A DNA stretch of 15,878 nucleotides from Gammaproteobacteria bacterium (GTDB taxonomy: Bacteria; Pseudomonadota; Gammaproteobacteria; Steroidobacterales; Steroidobacteraceae). Location: assembly GCA_003156695.1 (NCBI GenBank), contig PMHN01000122.1, positions 4,782-20,659 on the forward strand, given 5' to 3'. A program made the position numbers and the translations under genes. Under the pieces are notes generated by a model. The model saw only the letters and a program-made list of their open reading frames with translations. It ran no database searches and was not told the DNA's origin. Below are positions 14,924 through 15,878 of this stretch, piece after piece; the first letter of the stretch is position 1, and every line of letters starts with the position of its first letter.

Positions 14924-15878
14924 TGGTCGCCAAATGCTCAAGCTGGGCGCTGGCATTGCTGCTGGCCTTGCCGTCAGCGGCGTTTGCCTTAGGTCTGGGA
15001 GATGTCCATCTCCTCTCGCCGCTCAACGCGCCGCTCAACGCGGAGATTGAGCTCATCGACGTCGCGCCCGACGAAGTCAACACCGTGCAGGCGCAGCTGG
15101 CCTCGCGGGAAACCTTCGCGCGCTACGGTCTTGATTGGCCGGCATACCTGGCCGGCCTGCAGGTACACACCGAGCGCACGGCCGATGGCCGGCAGATCAT
15201 CCAGCTCAAATCGACCGACCCCATCTCCGAACCGTTCGTCACCTTGCTCGTGGAGGTGAACTGGTCGCACGGCCACCTAGTGCGCGAATACACCATGCTG
15301 CTCGACCCGCCGGTTTACGCGCCAGCGCAGCCGGCAGTGGCGAGTGCGCCGGTCACGGCACCAACCACCGGCGCCGCCACGCGCGAGGGGGCCATCGAGC
15401 GCGCTGGCGAAGCTGCGCCCGCAGCACCCGCAGCCGCCGCAGCACCCGAGGCGCAGCCTGTGCCTGCGGCCACTGCCGCGCCTGCGCCCGCACCCGCACC
15501 CTCAGAGGCCCCGGCGAACGCGACTGCCGCGGAGAGCGCCGGTTCGACGCACGTCGTCAGCCGTGGGGAGACGCTGTCGGGGATTGCCGCCGCTACCGCG
15601 GGTGCCAGTGCGGCCTCCGCGCGCACGCGCGGCTGGATGGTCGCCATCTACCAGGCGAACCCGCGCGCTTTCGATCAGAACATGAACCTGCTGCGCGCAG
15701 GCAGCGTACTGCGAATTCCCGATGGCGCCACGGCGGCGGCAGTTTCAGGCGCAGAAGCGAACGCCGAGATTCGGCGCCAGTACGCGGCGTGGCGCGGTAG
15801 CGCCGGCAGCGCTGCTCCATCAGGAGAGCAGCCGGGACGCCTGCACTTGGTGACGCCGTCGGAGTCTCCTGCGGCGGG
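14923..15878 (+). CDS. fimV: FimV family polar hub protein, N-terminal part, runs off the window
   Basis: FimV is an inner-membrane, peptidoglycan-binding protein that organises type IV pili, twitching and chemosensory proteins at the cell pole. About 318 codons are present and the frame stays open to the last base. Residues 1-22 are a signal peptide with likely cleavage AFA|LG. The mature start LGLGDVHLLSPLNAPLNAEIEL is the conserved FimV N-terminal domain (about 23-130). An Ala/Pro-rich linker follows (about 131-205), then a LysM domain (about 210-265, beginning HVVSRGETLSGIA). The transmembrane segment and C-terminal TPR-like domain expected of the family would lie beyond the window. ATG 14923 has GGGGTG at 14912-14917 and gives the signal peptide directly. 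The gene follows aroC, a neighbourhood seen in related bacteria, although asd, often between them, is missing here. Confidence 0.92.
   Translation, partial: MVAKCSSWALALLLALPSAAFALGLGDVHLLSPLNAPLNAEIELIDVAPDEVNTVQAQLASRETFARYGLDWPAYLAGLQVHTERTADGRQIIQLKSTDPISEPFVTLLVEVNWSHGHLVREYTMLLDPPVYAPAQPAVASAPVTAPTTGAATREGAIERAGEAAPAAPAAAAAPEAQPVPAATAAPAPAPAPSEAPANATAAESAGSTHVVSRGETLSGIAAATAGASAASARTRGWMVAIYQANPRAFDQNMNLLRAGSVLRIPDGATAAAVSGAEANAEIRRQYAAWRGSAGSAAPSGEQPGRLHLVTPSESPAA

Noticed and set aside
15325..15540. Ala/Pro-rich stretch as a DNA repeat array
   Set aside because: It is the in-frame low-complexity linker of FimV, a known family trait; the DNA units are irregular.

Overview
The window looks like a piece of a GC-rich gammaproteobacterial chromosome. 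Four gene families point there together: an EF-P with a lysine at position 34 plus both of its beta-lysylation enzymes (EpmA and EpmB), a FimV-type polar protein, a FimX-like degenerate GGDEF/EAL protein, and adjacent parE/parC. The composition and protein style resemble the Xanthomonadales/Nevskiales/Steroidobacterales part of the class. That placement is an impression from reading, not a computed one. Coding density is very high, no stretch above 300 bases lacks a gene, and I saw no rRNA, tRNA, CRISPR array or insertion sequence.

Layout, left to right. (1) Positions 1-3965, + strand: the 3' nine-tenths of parE, overlapping parC by 4 bp (topoisomerase IV). (2) Positions 4066-7155, - strand: epmB followed by a FimX-like REC/PAS/GGDEF/EAL protein whose two cyclic-di-GMP catalytic motifs are both degenerate. 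(3) Position 7269 onward, + strand: efp, divergent from epmB across a short region with a symmetric -10 element. (4) Positions 7855-9284, - strand: a two-gene unit, msrC (free methionine-R-sulfoxide reductase) and rarD (EamA-type permease). (5) Positions 9373-10094, + strand: a vapBC-type toxin-antitoxin pair with palindromic operator-like repeats lying over its own promoter. This is the only accessory-looking insertion. (6) Positions 10126-12631, - strand: sco1, psd and epmA, a tight operon in which each junction is a 4-bp ATGA overlap. (7) Positions 12630-14708, + strand: prmB and aroC; the prmB start codon shares the palindrome CATG with the divergent sco1 start codon. (8) Positions 14709-14922: a regulatory region with two dyads, an AT-rich promoter and a 7-codon upstream ORF, leading into the 5' part of fimV, which runs off the window.

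Two functional themes run through the region. One is EF-P maturation: EpmB isomerises lysine to beta-lysine, EpmA ligates it to EF-P Lys34, and the modified EF-P rescues ribosomes stalled at polyproline. All three genes are here but in three transcription units. The other is cell-pole and type IV pilus biology: the FimX-like cyclic-di-GMP receptor at one end and FimV at the other. The rest is housekeeping: chromosome decatenation, copper delivery to cytochrome oxidase, phosphatidylethanolamine synthesis, uL3/release-factor-type glutamine methylation and chorismate synthesis.

I did not find a convincing new multi-gene system. The most interesting points are regulatory: two promoters that appear to fire at or next to a start codon (sco1 and vapB), the shared CATG start of sco1/prmB, the operators over the vapB promoter, the paired dyads upstream of fimV, and the doubly degenerate FimX-like protein.
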